Both the position numbers and the translations under genes were made by a program. From NCBI RefSeq assembly GCF_001425385.1, contig NZ_LMQO01000001.1:844833-908832 (forward strand): DNA of 64,000 bases. Reading direction: 5' to 3'. Each line of letters starts with the position of its first letter. Positions within the stretch are counted from its first letter, which is position 1. The notes under the pieces are model-generated. The model saw only the letters and a list, made by a program, of their open reading frames with translations. It searched no databases and was not told where the DNA came from. The DNA is from Sphingomonas sp. Leaf407 (GTDB taxonomy: Bacteria; Pseudomonadota; Alphaproteobacteria; Sphingomonadales; Sphingomonadaceae). Shown here piece by piece: positions 1 to 10,553 of the stretch.

Positions 1-138
1 GGCGTCGGCGCGATGATCCTGAACGAACTGGGCGTCGAGGACATGGTGCTGCTCACCAACACCCACCACACGCTGGTCGGCCTCGATGGCTATGGCCTGC
101 GCGTCGTCGGCGAACGGCCGCTGCGGGAAACCGCGTAG
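1..138 (+). CDS. GTP cyclohydrolase II-like protein, C-terminal fragment (riboflavin synthesis)
   Basis: Only the last 45 codons are in the window; the gene begins upstream of base 1. The tail contains ELGVED, LLTNTHHTLVGLDGYGL and RVVGERP, which matches the end of RibA (GTP cyclohydrolase II) and of bifunctional RibBA. In that family this segment follows the GTP-binding core and ends with the LxGYGL block. RibA opens GTP to the diaminopyrimidine that starts riboflavin synthesis. Whether this copy is a stand-alone RibA or the end of a RibBA fusion cannot be told from the fragment. It ends in TAG at 136-138. Confidence 0.8.
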   Translation, partial: GVGAMILNELGVEDMVLLTNTHHTLVGLDGYGLRVVGERPLRETA

Positions 139-200
139 CGAATATCAACCTGCCGCCACCGGGACGGATGATGCCGGGGCGGCCACCATGGGAGTGGATG

Positions 201-320
201 ATGCGGACGAAGGATCAACCCGGCATGCGCCGGTTCGAGGATGCACGCTGCGCGGTGATGGCGGTCAGCGCATTGACCGCACTCGTCGGGTCGTTCTGGA
301 TGGCGGGCATCCTGTTCTGA
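201..320 (+). CDS. Micro-ORF: 39-residue single-span membrane protein (putative)
   Basis: A short open frame starts ATG at 201 (another in-frame ATG lies at 198) and ends TGA at 318-320. A GGAG at 190-193 gives a plausible ribosome site about 7 bases from the 201 start. The product has a charged N-terminus (about residues 1-17) followed by a hydrophobic stretch containing AVMAVSALTALVGSFWM, which would span the membrane once. It sits in the same orientation 60 bases after the riboflavin gene. I recognise no family. It may be a real small inner-membrane protein or a chance frame; the ribosome site and the clean charge/hydrophobic split favour the former. Confidence 0.4.
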   Translation: MRTKDQPGMRRFEDARCAVMAVSALTALVGSFWMAGILF

Positions 321-405
321 AAACGGGCGACAAAGCGCTGGTGCTGCCTTGGTCGGTTCCGTCGTCGATCGCACGGCCATGCCATTGGCGGCACGGCGTT
401 TCCCC

Positions 406-474
406 GGTTGCAACCTTGCGTATCGCACCGAATCCTGTACGGAACGACACATAAAATAGCGGGCAGGTGCCCGC
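406..474 (+). promoter_or_regulatory. Non-coding leader with operator-like palindrome and small hairpin
   Basis: The 206 bases between the micro-ORF and the first TIM-barrel gene hold no convincing gene. Two structures stand out. Bases 406-415 form a perfect 10-bp palindrome (ggttgcaacc). Bases 459-474 form a 6-bp stem with a 4-base loop (gcgggc/gcccgc). An AT-rich taaaat lies at 452-457, but I find no well-spaced -35 box. The block may carry the promoter and an operator for the three-gene cluster that follows. Confidence 0.2.
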
Positions 475-526
475 CAGGCATACGGGCGCGGTGCGCGCCA
501 CGGGGCCGTAGAATGGGAAGGGTCCT

Positions 527-1300
527 ATGTCTGCGGTCTATCAAGTATCGTCCTGTATCGAATGGCAGTTCGCGGAAGCGGGCGATCTTTCCGCGCGGCT
601 GCGCGCTGCGAGGGACGCCGGGTTCGATCTCGCCGAATTCCACCTGTGGCGCGACAAGCCGATCGAGGCGATGGCCGCCGCGCTCGACGAAACGGGCATG
701 CGGCTGACCAGCCTGTGCGTCGATCCGCGCCGCTCGATCGTCGATCCGGCCGAGCGTGACGCGATGGTCGCCGCCGTGCGCGAGACGATCGAGGCGACGG
801 CCATTCTCGGCAAGCCCGACCTGATCGTCGCGTCGGGCTTCCGCGTCGAGGGGATGAGCGAGGAAGCGCATTTCGCCAATGCCGTCGCCGCGCTGCGCGC
901 CGCGGCCGATGCGGCAGAGGCGGCGGGCGTTCAACTGCTCCTCGAACCGCTCAACACCCGGCTGTTCGCGACCATGTATCTGGTCAGCACCAGCCTTGGC
1001 CTCGATCTGGTCGAAGCGGTGAACAGCCCCAACCTGCGCCTGCTCTACGATGTCTGGCACAGCGCGGTGATGGGCGAGGACATGGGCGCGGTGCTCGCCG
1101 ATCGCATCCATCTCGTCGGCCATGTCCAGGTGGCCGACATGCCCGACCGCAACGAACCGGGCACCGGCACGCTCGACTGGGCCGCGATCACGCAGACGCT
1201 GCGCGCGTTGGGATATGACGGGGCGATCGGGCTCGAATATTTTCCGACGATGCCGATGGAACAGTCGCTGGCCCAGTCCCGGCGGATGCTCGCCGATTGA
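527..1300 (+). CDS. Hydroxypyruvate isomerase-like TIM-barrel protein
   Basis: This 257-residue protein belongs to the xylose-isomerase-like TIM-barrel superfamily and resembles the hydroxypyruvate isomerase (Hyi/OtnI) branch in length and pattern. The expected metal-site residues can be placed: E140 in LLLEPLN, D175 in LLYDVWH, Q201 in GHVQVADMP and E237 in GLEYFP. The block RNEPGTGTLDW is typical of Hyi. Family members isomerise or epimerise small sugar acids or ketoses using a divalent metal. A GGAAGGG ribosome site precedes the ATG. It is the first of three tandem genes of this superfamily. The substrate is not evident; a Hyi name should be taken as family level only. Confidence 0.75.
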   Translation: MSAVYQVSSCIEWQFAEAGDLSARLRAARDAGFDLAEFHLWRDKPIEAMAAALDETGMRLTSLCVDPRRSIVDPAERDAMVAAVRETIEATAILGKPDLIVASGFRVEGMSEEAHFANAVAALRAAADAAEAAGVQLLLEPLNTRLFATMYLVSTSLGLDLVEAVNSPNLRLLYDVWHSAVMGEDMGAVLADRIHLVGHVQVADMPDRNEPGTGTLDWAAITQTLRALGYDGAIGLEYFPTMPMEQSLAQSRRMLAD

Positions 1301-1365
1301 CGCCGACGCGGCCCGTCCAGATCCCCGGCGCGAACGACCGCGCCCACCAATTGCGGAATCCATCC

Positions 1366-2322
1366 ATGCACAGCGATCAATTCGCGATCAGCCTCGACCT
1401 GGTCAATCGCCATTACCAGGAACCCAATCGCAACCGCTACGAAAGCAGGTATTTCTGGGAAGAACTCTACCCGCTGATCGGCGCGGCGGGGTTTCGTTCG
1501 ATCGAGATACCCTACGAACCGGTATGGCAGTTCGGCGGACGCAGCGGGGTTCCGATGAACCGCTACTGCGTCAACACCAAATACCAGAATGCCGAGAACT
1601 ATCGCGCGGCGCTGGCGAAAGGTGACATCGACCGGGTCACGGGCCTGACGTTCGATTCCAACCTGTTCATGCGCAACGCCAACCTCGATTTCTATTTCGG
1701 CGCCACCGGTCATTTCGCGGGAGAAGCGCTGGGCCATGCCGCCGATCTGAACGCCGGGTATCTCGCGATCAGCCCGTCGCCCTATTACGGGCGCATCGCG
1801 CACTATCATCCCGACCTTGAGGACAAGGCAGCGGCGTTCGCCGACCGGATGGCCGACCTGCTCGGCGGCCTTGCGGCAAAGGCAGAGGCGGCGGGCGTCG
1901 CGCTGGTGCTGCGCAACGAATATTGGAGCGTGTTCCGCGGCGAACGCATCCTGGCGTTGCTCGACCGCTTGCCCGACAGCGTGAAGCTCGACGTCGATAC
2001 CGCGACCCTGACGATCGCGGGGATCGATCCGGCGGCGTTCATCACCGCGCAGCGCGACCGGATCGGCTGCGTCCACCTGACCGACACGAGCTTCGTCGAC
2101 ACCGCCGGCACGTGGAAGACGCCCAACCCGGAATTCCCCGAACATCGCGCGACGCAGCTATTCCGCGATCCGGGCACCGGCGCCATCGACCTCGCGGCGA
2201 TCGTCGGGTTGCTGGACCGGACGGGCTATGCCGGGCCGATCATCTGCAGCGCCCGCCAGACGCGCGACCCGTTCCGGGCGTTGCTGCGCACGCGCGCGCT
2301 GCTGAACCAGTTACAGAATTAA
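1366..2322 (+). CDS. TIM-barrel sugar isomerase/epimerase-like protein lacking one metal ligand
   Basis: This 318-residue protein is the second of three tandem TIM-barrel proteins. The barrel starts at FAISLDLV near residue 6, so I chose the ATG at 1366. A TTG at 1297 would overlap the previous stop by 4 bases and add 23 residues without family resemblance. E185 (LRNEYW), D211 (KLDVDTA) and H237 (GCVHLTDTS) fit three of the usual metal positions. The last strand reads PIICSARQ where the family has a glutamate, so the fourth ligand appears to be missing. The protein may use a rearranged site, act on an unusual substrate, or be a non-catalytic partner of its neighbours. Function unknown. Confidence 0.7.
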   Translation: MHSDQFAISLDLVNRHYQEPNRNRYESRYFWEELYPLIGAAGFRSIEIPYEPVWQFGGRSGVPMNRYCVNTKYQNAENYRAALAKGDIDRVTGLTFDSNLFMRNANLDFYFGATGHFAGEALGHAADLNAGYLAISPSPYYGRIAHYHPDLEDKAAAFADRMADLLGGLAAKAEAAGVALVLRNEYWSVFRGERILALLDRLPDSVKLDVDTATLTIAGIDPAAFITAQRDRIGCVHLTDTSFVDTAGTWKTPNPEFPEHRATQLFRDPGTGAIDLAAIVGLLDRTGYAGPIICSARQTRDPFRALLRTRALLNQLQN

Positions 2323-2341
2323 GCCGGACGGAGTCTCCGCG

Positions 2342-3265
2342 ATGCCCAATATCCGCTACGCCAACATGTGCCACTGGAAGAGCATTCCCTATCGCAAGAT
2401 CGATAATTTCCGGGAATTCTACTATGAGGACAATACGAACACCGCCTATTATTCGGACTGGGATACGATCCTGAAATATCAGGCGGCACTCGGCTTCGAC
2501 GGGATCGAGATCGCGCCATGGGATCTGGCCGACATCCTGCCGCTGTTCGGATCGCCCGAGAAGTTCACGGCGTTCGCGAAGGAACGCGGGGTCGAGGTGA
2601 TCGGCATGTTCCACGGGGCACACGCCTCGCACCAGGCCGATCATTTCGACGAAGCGGTTCGTTCGGGCCGCGAGGCGGTCGACACGATCGTCCGGTTTGG
2701 CGGCAGCTACATGAATACCTGTCCCACGCAGAACTATTACGGTTCGGGTCCGCTGAGCCGCGACGAAGTGCAGCAATGCGCCAGGGTGATGAACGAGATC
2801 GGCCGCTACGCCACCGATCACGGGGTAAAAATCGGGCTGCACAACGAGTTCTTCTGCGCGATCAACCTGCCCAACCATCGCGAGCTGATCGAATCGACCG
2901 ATCCGCGCTACGTCCATTACTGTCTCGACACCGCGCAGGTGGCGATCATGGGCGAGGATCTGCTGACCTTCTACAACGACTATCACGACCGCATCAGCAC
3001 CCTCCATCTGAAGGACACCGCATCACAGCGGCAGCCCGACAGCGTCCGCTATGCGCAGGACCCGGAGATCACCGACGACGGAACGCGCTGGTTCTGGGAA
3101 CCTGGCCTCGGCACGCTCGACCTCGAAGGGCTGTACCGGTTGCTGAAGGAGCATCGGTTCACAGGCTGGATGTCGATCGAATATGACGGATCGCCGGACC
3201 TGCTCGCGTCGATGGCGCTGACGCGCTACCACCTCGATACCGTGCTGCGCCCGATCTACGACTGA
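2342..3265 (+). CDS. TIM-barrel sugar phosphate isomerase/epimerase family protein
   Basis: This 307-residue protein closes the three-gene cluster, 19 bases after the previous stop, with a GGAG ribosome site. It has the complete superfamily metal set: E169 (LHNEFF), D196 (YCLDTAQ), H222 (STLHLKDT) and E280 (MSIEYDGS). The N-terminal half is rich in Tyr and Trp (HWKSIPYRKI, FYYEDNTN), which suggests a particular substrate pocket. The superfamily includes inosose dehydratases, 3-dehydroshikimate dehydratases, ketose epimerases and C-glycoside deglycosidases, and the sequence alone does not decide among them. A strong hairpin follows the stop. The next gene, pobR, faces it. Confidence 0.7.
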   Translation: MPNIRYANMCHWKSIPYRKIDNFREFYYEDNTNTAYYSDWDTILKYQAALGFDGIEIAPWDLADILPLFGSPEKFTAFAKERGVEVIGMFHGAHASHQADHFDEAVRSGREAVDTIVRFGGSYMNTCPTQNYYGSGPLSRDEVQQCARVMNEIGRYATDHGVKIGLHNEFFCAINLPNHRELIESTDPRYVHYCLDTAQVAIMGEDLLTFYNDYHDRISTLHLKDTASQRQPDSVRYAQDPEITDDGTRWFWEPGLGTLDLEGLYRLLKEHRFTGWMSIEYDGSPDLLASMALTRYHLDTVLRPIYD

Positions 3266-3271
3266 ACATCC

Positions 3272-3307
3272 GGGAGGATCGCCCCCGCCGGTGGTGGCGA
3301 TCCTCCC
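3272..3307. terminator. Bidirectional terminator-like hairpin between convergent genes
   Basis: A perfect 12-bp stem (gggaggatcgcc with ggcgatcctccc) encloses a 12-base loop. It lies between the stop of the third TIM-barrel gene at 3265 and the stop of pobR at 3354, which converge. There is no long U-run on either side. The position and stem strength support a terminator acting in both directions. Confidence 0.5.
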
Positions 3308-3353
3308 CGGCCCGCCGCCGCGCACGATGCGCCGCGCGCGGGCGGCGGCAGGT

Positions 3354-6251
<2,898 letters not shown>

Positions 6252-6255
<4 letters not shown>

Positions 6256-6884
6256 TGGGCTGGACCCGCGACGAGATGGCCGCCCGCGCCGCGCGCGAAT
6301 TGCAGGACGGGTTCTACGTCAATCTCGGCATCGGCATCCCCACGCTGGTCGCCAACCATGTGCCGCCGGGTATCGAGGTGACGCTCCAGTCGGAAAACGG
6401 CATGCTCGGCATCGGCCCGTTCCCCTATGCGGGCGAGGCCGACCCCGACCTCATCAACGCCGGCAAGCAGACGATCACCGCGCTGCCGACCTCCAGCTTC
6501 TTTTCCAGCGCCGACAGCTTCGCGATGATCCGCGGCGGGCATATCGACATGGCGATCCTCGGCGCGATGGAAGTGTCGGCGGCGGGCGATCTCGCCAACT
6601 GGACGATTCCGGGGAAGATGGTGAAGGGCATGGGCGGGGCGATGGACTTGGTCGCCGGCGTGCGGCGCGTCGTCGTGGTGATGGACCATGTGTCGAAGCA
6701 TGGCGATCCGAAGATCCTGCCAGTCTGCACGCTGCCGCTGACCGGCAGGGCCTGCGTCGATCTCATCATCACCGACCTTGCCGTCATCGCCTGCGACAAG
6801 CCCGGCCTGCGGCTGATCGAATGCGCGCCCGGCGTCACGGCCGACGACGTGCGCGCCAGAACCGGCGCGGATCTCGCCGCATGA
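6252..6884 (+). CDS. pcaJ: 3-oxoadipate CoA-transferase subunit B
   Basis: This 210-residue beta subunit pairs with PcaI. The catalytic glutamate that forms the acyl-CoA thioester intermediate is E48 in [11 protein letters not shown], the ENG signature of the family. [13 protein letters not shown] and the late [13 protein letters not shown] are also typical. It starts ATG at 6252, inside the 4-base overlap with pcaI; a second ATG follows directly. The stop overlaps the pcaH start by 4 bases, so translation of the two CoA-transferase subunits and the dioxygenase is probably coupled. Confidence 0.9.
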
Positions 6885-7582
6885 CCTACAAGCGTGACGA
6901 TGCCGGGGCGCCACCGTCGCTGTTCCCCGAGTACGGCTCGACCCGTACCCGCGCGCCGCTGCACCCGCCGTTGCGGGTGCCGCAGACCCGGACCGAGACG
7001 ACCGGCCCGGCGGGCTGGGACCGGCTGATGGGGCCGGCACTCGCCGATCTGACGACGCAGCACGGCGGGGTGGCGCAGGGGCAGCGGATCATCGTCGCCG
7101 GCCGCGTGCTCGACGAGGATGGCCGTGCCGTGCCCGACACGGTGATGGAAATCTGGCAGGCCAATGCCGCCGGGCGCTACATCCACGCGAAGGACCAGTG
7201 GGACGCGCCGCACGACCCCAACTTCACCGGCGCGGGCCGCGTCGTGACCGATGCGCAGGGATGCTATCGCTTCGTCACCATCCGGCCGGGGGCCTATCCA
7301 TGGGGCAATCACCATAATGCATGGCGGCCGGCGCATATCCATCTGTCGCTGCTGGGGCCGGCGTTCGCGACGCGGCTGGTGACGCAGCTCTATTTCCCCG
7401 ACGATCCGCTGATCGAGATCGATCCGATCGCGAATGCGGTGCCGATGCCCTATCGCCAGCGGCTGGTCGCGCGGTTCGACATGGACGTGACCGAGCCGAA
7501 CCGGGCGCTCGGCTATCGCTTCGACGTGGTGTTGAAGGGCCGCGAACAGACGCCGTTCGAGGAGGACGACCATGACCATTGA
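6881..7582 (+). CDS. pcaH: Protocatechuate 3,4-dioxygenase beta subunit
   Basis: This 233-residue subunit carries the non-haem Fe(III) site of the intradiol dioxygenase that opens protocatechuate between C3 and C4 to 3-carboxy-cis,cis-muconate. The four expected ligands can be placed: Y100 (AGRYIH), Y139 (GAYPW), H152 and H154 (RPAHIH). The segment [17 protein letters not shown] is also characteristic. I chose the ATG at 6881 because it overlaps the pcaJ stop by ATGA and gives a normal N-terminus. The gene overlaps pcaG by 11 bases. Confidence 0.95.
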   Translation: MTYKRDDAGAPPSLFPEYGSTRTRAPLHPPLRVPQTRTETTGPAGWDRLMGPALADLTTQHGGVAQGQRIIVAGRVLDEDGRAVPDTVMEIWQANAAGRYIHAKDQWDAPHDPNFTGAGRVVTDAQGCYRFVTIRPGAYPWGNHHNAWRPAHIHLSLLGPAFATRLVTQLYFPDDPLIEIDPIANAVPMPYRQRLVARFDMDVTEPNRALGYRFDVVLKGREQTPFEEDDHDH

Positions 7583-8231
7583 CGTCGCCGACCGCCGTCC
7601 CGCACCGCGCGCCGACAATCAGGACCCGGCGCTGTTCGGCCAGACCCCCAGCCAGACGGTCGGCCCCTTCTTCCACTACGGCCTGCCGTGGAAGGGCGGT
7701 GCCGATCTGGTGGGCCAGTCGGACATGGGGGCGCGCCCCGAACTGTTTCCCGAGGCGCATTATGTGCTGAACCTGTCCTCCCCCACCGGTACGCCGGCGG
7801 GCGAAGCGATCGACCTCACCGGCCGCGTGGTCGATGGCGAGGGCGCGCCGGTGCCGGACGCGATGGTCGAAATCTGGCAGGCCGATGCCGCCGGTCGCTA
7901 TCATGGCGAGCCAGACGCCGATCCGCATTTCGTCGGCTTCGGCCGTGCCGCGACCGCCGCAGACGGCAGCTATCGGTTCCGCACGATCCTGCCCGGCGCG
8001 ATCGGCCCCGGCCATGCGCCGCATGTCGCGGTGTCGATCTTCGCGCGTGGGCTCATCAAGCGGCTGGCGACGCGGCTGTATTTCGCCGGATCGGAAGACG
8101 GCGACGCGATCCTGTCGCTGGTGCCGGCGGAGCGCCGCCACACGCTGATCGCCACGGCAACGGGTGACAGCGTCTGGACGCTCGATTTCATGTTGCAGGG
8201 GCCACGCGAAACGGTGTTCTTCGACCTGTGA
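7572..8231 (+). CDS. pcaG: Protocatechuate 3,4-dioxygenase alpha subunit
   Basis: This 219-residue alpha subunit shares the intradiol dioxygenase beta-sandwich. It begins near TPSQTVGPFFHYGL, a hallmark of PcaG, and has a VVDGEGAPVPDAMVEIWQADAAG-type core split across the fold. It keeps the tyrosine of AGRY but has no HxH pair like that of PcaH, as expected for the non-catalytic subunit that frames the active site. It starts inside pcaH (11-base overlap), and its TGA overlaps the GTG of pcaB. Confidence 0.95.
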   Translation: MTIDVADRRPAPRADNQDPALFGQTPSQTVGPFFHYGLPWKGGADLVGQSDMGARPELFPEAHYVLNLSSPTGTPAGEAIDLTGRVVDGEGAPVPDAMVEIWQADAAGRYHGEPDADPHFVGFGRAATAADGSYRFRTILPGAIGPGHAPHVAVSIFARGLIKRLATRLYFAGSEDGDAILSLVPAERRHTLIATATGDSVWTLDFMLQGPRETVFFDL

Positions 8232-9370
8232 GCGACCTGCTGCGCCTCCGCCCCGCCGCGACGGCGGACATGATCGCGGTGTTCGACGATGCCGCGACCA
8301 TCGCCCATGGCTGCGCCTTCGAAACCGCGCTGGCGCGGGCGCAGGCGGCTCAGGGCGTGATCGCGCCCGAACTGGCCGACGCGATCATGGCCGGCGTCGA
8401 TCCGGCGCAGATCGATAAGGCGGAACTGGCGGAGGAAGCGGCGCTGGCCGGCACGCTCGCGATCCCCCTCGTCGCGCGGTTGCGGGCGATGGTCGGCGGG
8501 GCAGCGGCAATGGCACTGCACCACGGCGCGACCAGCCAGGACGTGGCCGATACCGTGCTGATGGTGCAGGTCCGCGCGGCGCATCGCCTGCTGGCGAAGG
8601 ACGGCCAGCGGGTGCGCGATGCGCTGGCGAGGTCGGCGCGTGCCCATGCCGAACGGCCGGCGATCGGGCGGACGCTGTTGCAGGATGCGATGCCGGTCGC
8701 CTTCGGGCTGCGACTGGCACAGGCGGCGCGGGGGATCGACGATGCGCTGGCGATGCTCGACGCGGCGGTCGGCACCCATGCGGTCGTGCAACTGGGCGGC
8801 GCGGCGGGGACACGCGCCGGACTGGATGGCAAGGGTGCGGAGATCGCGGCGCAGGTCGCCGATGCCCTCGGGCTTGGCCGTGCCGCCCCATGGCACGCGC
8901 GCGGCACCGGCGTGGCGGCGATCGGCGCGGCGCTGGGCATCCTGATCGGCGCGCTCGGCAAGCTGGCGCGCGACGTCGCGCTGCTGGCGCAGAACGGCAT
9001 CGGCGAGGCGCGCGAGCCGCTGGTCGCCGGACGCGGCGGATCGTCGGCGATGGCGCACAAACGCAACCCGACGGGGTGTCAGGTCGCGCTGTCGGCGGCG
9101 ATCCGCGCGCCGGGACTGGTCGCGTCGCTGCTGGCCGGGCTGCCACAGGAAGCGGAACGGGGCCTCGGCGGCTGGCAGGCCGAGGGACCGGTGCTGACCG
9201 ACCTGTTCCTGCTCGCCTCGGGCAGCGCCGCTGCACTGGCGGTCGTCGCCGAAGGGCTGGAGATCGACGAAGCGGCCATCGCGCGCAACCTCGTCACGGC
9301 GGCGGTCGGCGATGACATCGGCGAGAGCGCGGCGATCATCGCCGACCTGCTGGCGGACGGGAAGGACTGA
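8228..9370 (+). CDS. pcaB: 3-carboxy-cis,cis-muconate cycloisomerase
   Basis: This 380-residue member of the fumarase/aspartase superfamily converts 3-carboxy-cis,cis-muconate to 4-carboxymuconolactone. The superfamily signature GSSAMAHKRNP lies at about residues 271-281 and the TSQDVADT block near residue 100. The start is a GTG at 8228 overlapping the pcaG stop by 4 bases. It is shorter than the roughly 450-residue Pseudomonas enzyme, lacking part of the C-terminal region, which I believe is usual for shorter alphaproteobacterial forms. Position between the dioxygenase and the lactonase supports the assignment. Confidence 0.92.
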   Translation: MSDLLRLRPAATADMIAVFDDAATIAHGCAFETALARAQAAQGVIAPELADAIMAGVDPAQIDKAELAEEAALAGTLAIPLVARLRAMVGGAAAMALHHGATSQDVADTVLMVQVRAAHRLLAKDGQRVRDALARSARAHAERPAIGRTLLQDAMPVAFGLRLAQAARGIDDALAMLDAAVGTHAVVQLGGAAGTRAGLDGKGAEIAAQVADALGLGRAAPWHARGTGVAAIGAALGILIGALGKLARDVALLAQNGIGEAREPLVAGRGGSSAMAHKRNPTGCQVALSAAIRAPGLVASLLAGLPQEAERGLGGWQAEGPVLTDLFLLASGSAAALAVVAEGLEIDEAAIARNLVTAAVGDDIGESAAIIADLLADGKD

Positions 9371-9374
9371 CGCG

Positions 9375-10553
9375 ATGGCCATGACGATCCGGGATGGCGT
9401 GCGGCTGCACTGGCGGCTGGAGGGGGCGGCCGACCGACCGGTGCTGGTGCTGCTCAACTCGATCGGCACCGACCTGTCTTTGTGGGACCGCACCGTGCCG
9501 TTGCTGCTCCCCGCCTTCCGCCTGTTGCGCATCGACACGCGCGGGGCGGGCGGGTCGGATGCGCCGGACGGCAACTATAGCCTGTCGATGCTGGCCGCCG
9601 ATGTCGTCGGCGTCATGGACGATGCCGGGATCGCACGGGCGGCGGTGGCGGGCGTGTCGCTGGGGGGCATGGTCGCCATGCAACTGGCGCTCGATCATGC
9701 CGACCGGGTGTCGGCGCTGGCGCTGATCTGTACCTCGGCGACGATGGACCCCGCCGCGTGGCAGGCACGGATCGACACGGTGCGTGGGCAGGGCACCGCC
9801 ACCATCGCCGCCATGGCGGTCGGCCGCTTCCTGTCGCCGGACTTCGCGGCATGTCATCCGGGGATCGCCGAAACCCTGCGCGACGGCATCGCGCGACAGG
9901 CCGATGCCGGCTATGCAGGGGCGGGCGCGGCGATCCGCGACATGGCCCTGGCCGGGCGGATCGCGAGCATCGCCGTGCCGACGCTGGTCATGACCGCGAT
10001 GCTCGACGTCTCGACCCCCTATGCCGGGCATGGCGAGCATCTGCTGACCATCCCCGGCGCGCGACACATCGGCATCGAAGGCGCGCATCTGCCGCCGATC
10101 GAGGCACCGGCGGCGCTGGCGAGCGCGCTGCGCGGCTTCCTCGACGGTGACGACGCGGTAACGGCGGCCGCCGACACGTTGTTCGACGCCGGCCTGCGCC
10201 ACCGTCGCCGGGTGCTGGGCGATGCGTGGGTCGATGCCAGCCTCGCGAAGCGCACCCCGTTCACCGCCGATTTCCAGGCGATGATTACGCGCATCGCATG
10301 GGGCGAGATCTGGGGCCGCCCCGGCCTCGACGACCGGACCCGCCGCCTGCTCGTCCTCGCCATCACCTGTGCGCTCGGCCGGTGGGAGGAATATGCGCTG
10401 CACGTCCGTGCCGGGCTTCGCGAGGGCGGCTTCACCACCGACGAGTTGAAGGAGGTGCTGATGCAGACCGCGATCTATGCCGGGGTGCCCGCCGCGAACA
10501 CCGGTTTCGCCGAAGCGCAGAAGATCATCGCCATGCTCGAACAGGACGCCTGA
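9375..10553 (+). CDS. pcaL: PcaL: 3-oxoadipate enol-lactonase / 4-carboxymuconolactone decarboxylase fusion
   Basis: This 392-residue protein fuses two consecutive pathway enzymes. Residues 1 to about 262 are an alpha/beta-hydrolase (PcaD) with nucleophile S95 (GVSLGGM), likely acid D211 (MLDVSTP) and H238 (GAHLPP). Residues about 270 to 392 are a carboxymuconolactone decarboxylase (PcaC) with WGEIWGRPGLDDRTR, LGRWEEYALHVRAG and IYAGVPAAN. The decarboxylase acts first in the pathway and the lactonase second, so the domain order is the reverse of the chemistry. ATG at 9375 follows pcaB by 4 bases. Its TGA overlaps the pcaF ATG by one base. Such PcaL fusions are established in Rhodococcus and relatives. 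Confidence 0.93.
   Translation: MAMTIRDGVRLHWRLEGAADRPVLVLLNSIGTDLSLWDRTVPLLLPAFRLLRIDTRGAGGSDAPDGNYSLSMLAADVVGVMDDAGIARAAVAGVSLGGMVAMQLALDHADRVSALALICTSATMDPAAWQARIDTVRGQGTATIAAMAVGRFLSPDFAACHPGIAETLRDGIARQADAGYAGAGAAIRDMALAGRIASIAVPTLVMTAMLDVSTPYAGHGEHLLTIPGARHIGIEGAHLPPIEAPAALASALRGFLDGDDAVTAAADTLFDAGLRHRRRVLGDAWVDASLAKRTPFTADFQAMITRIAWGEIWGRPGLDDRTRRLLVLAITCALGRWEEYALHVRAGLREGGFTTDELKEVLMQTAIYAGVPAANTGFAEAQKIIAMLEQDA

Noticed and set aside
215..1363. 382-residue antisense frame over the first TIM-barrel gene
   Set aside because: Arg/His-rich composition typical of the shadow strand in high-GC genes; no family resemblance, and the plus-strand protein shows clear motifs.
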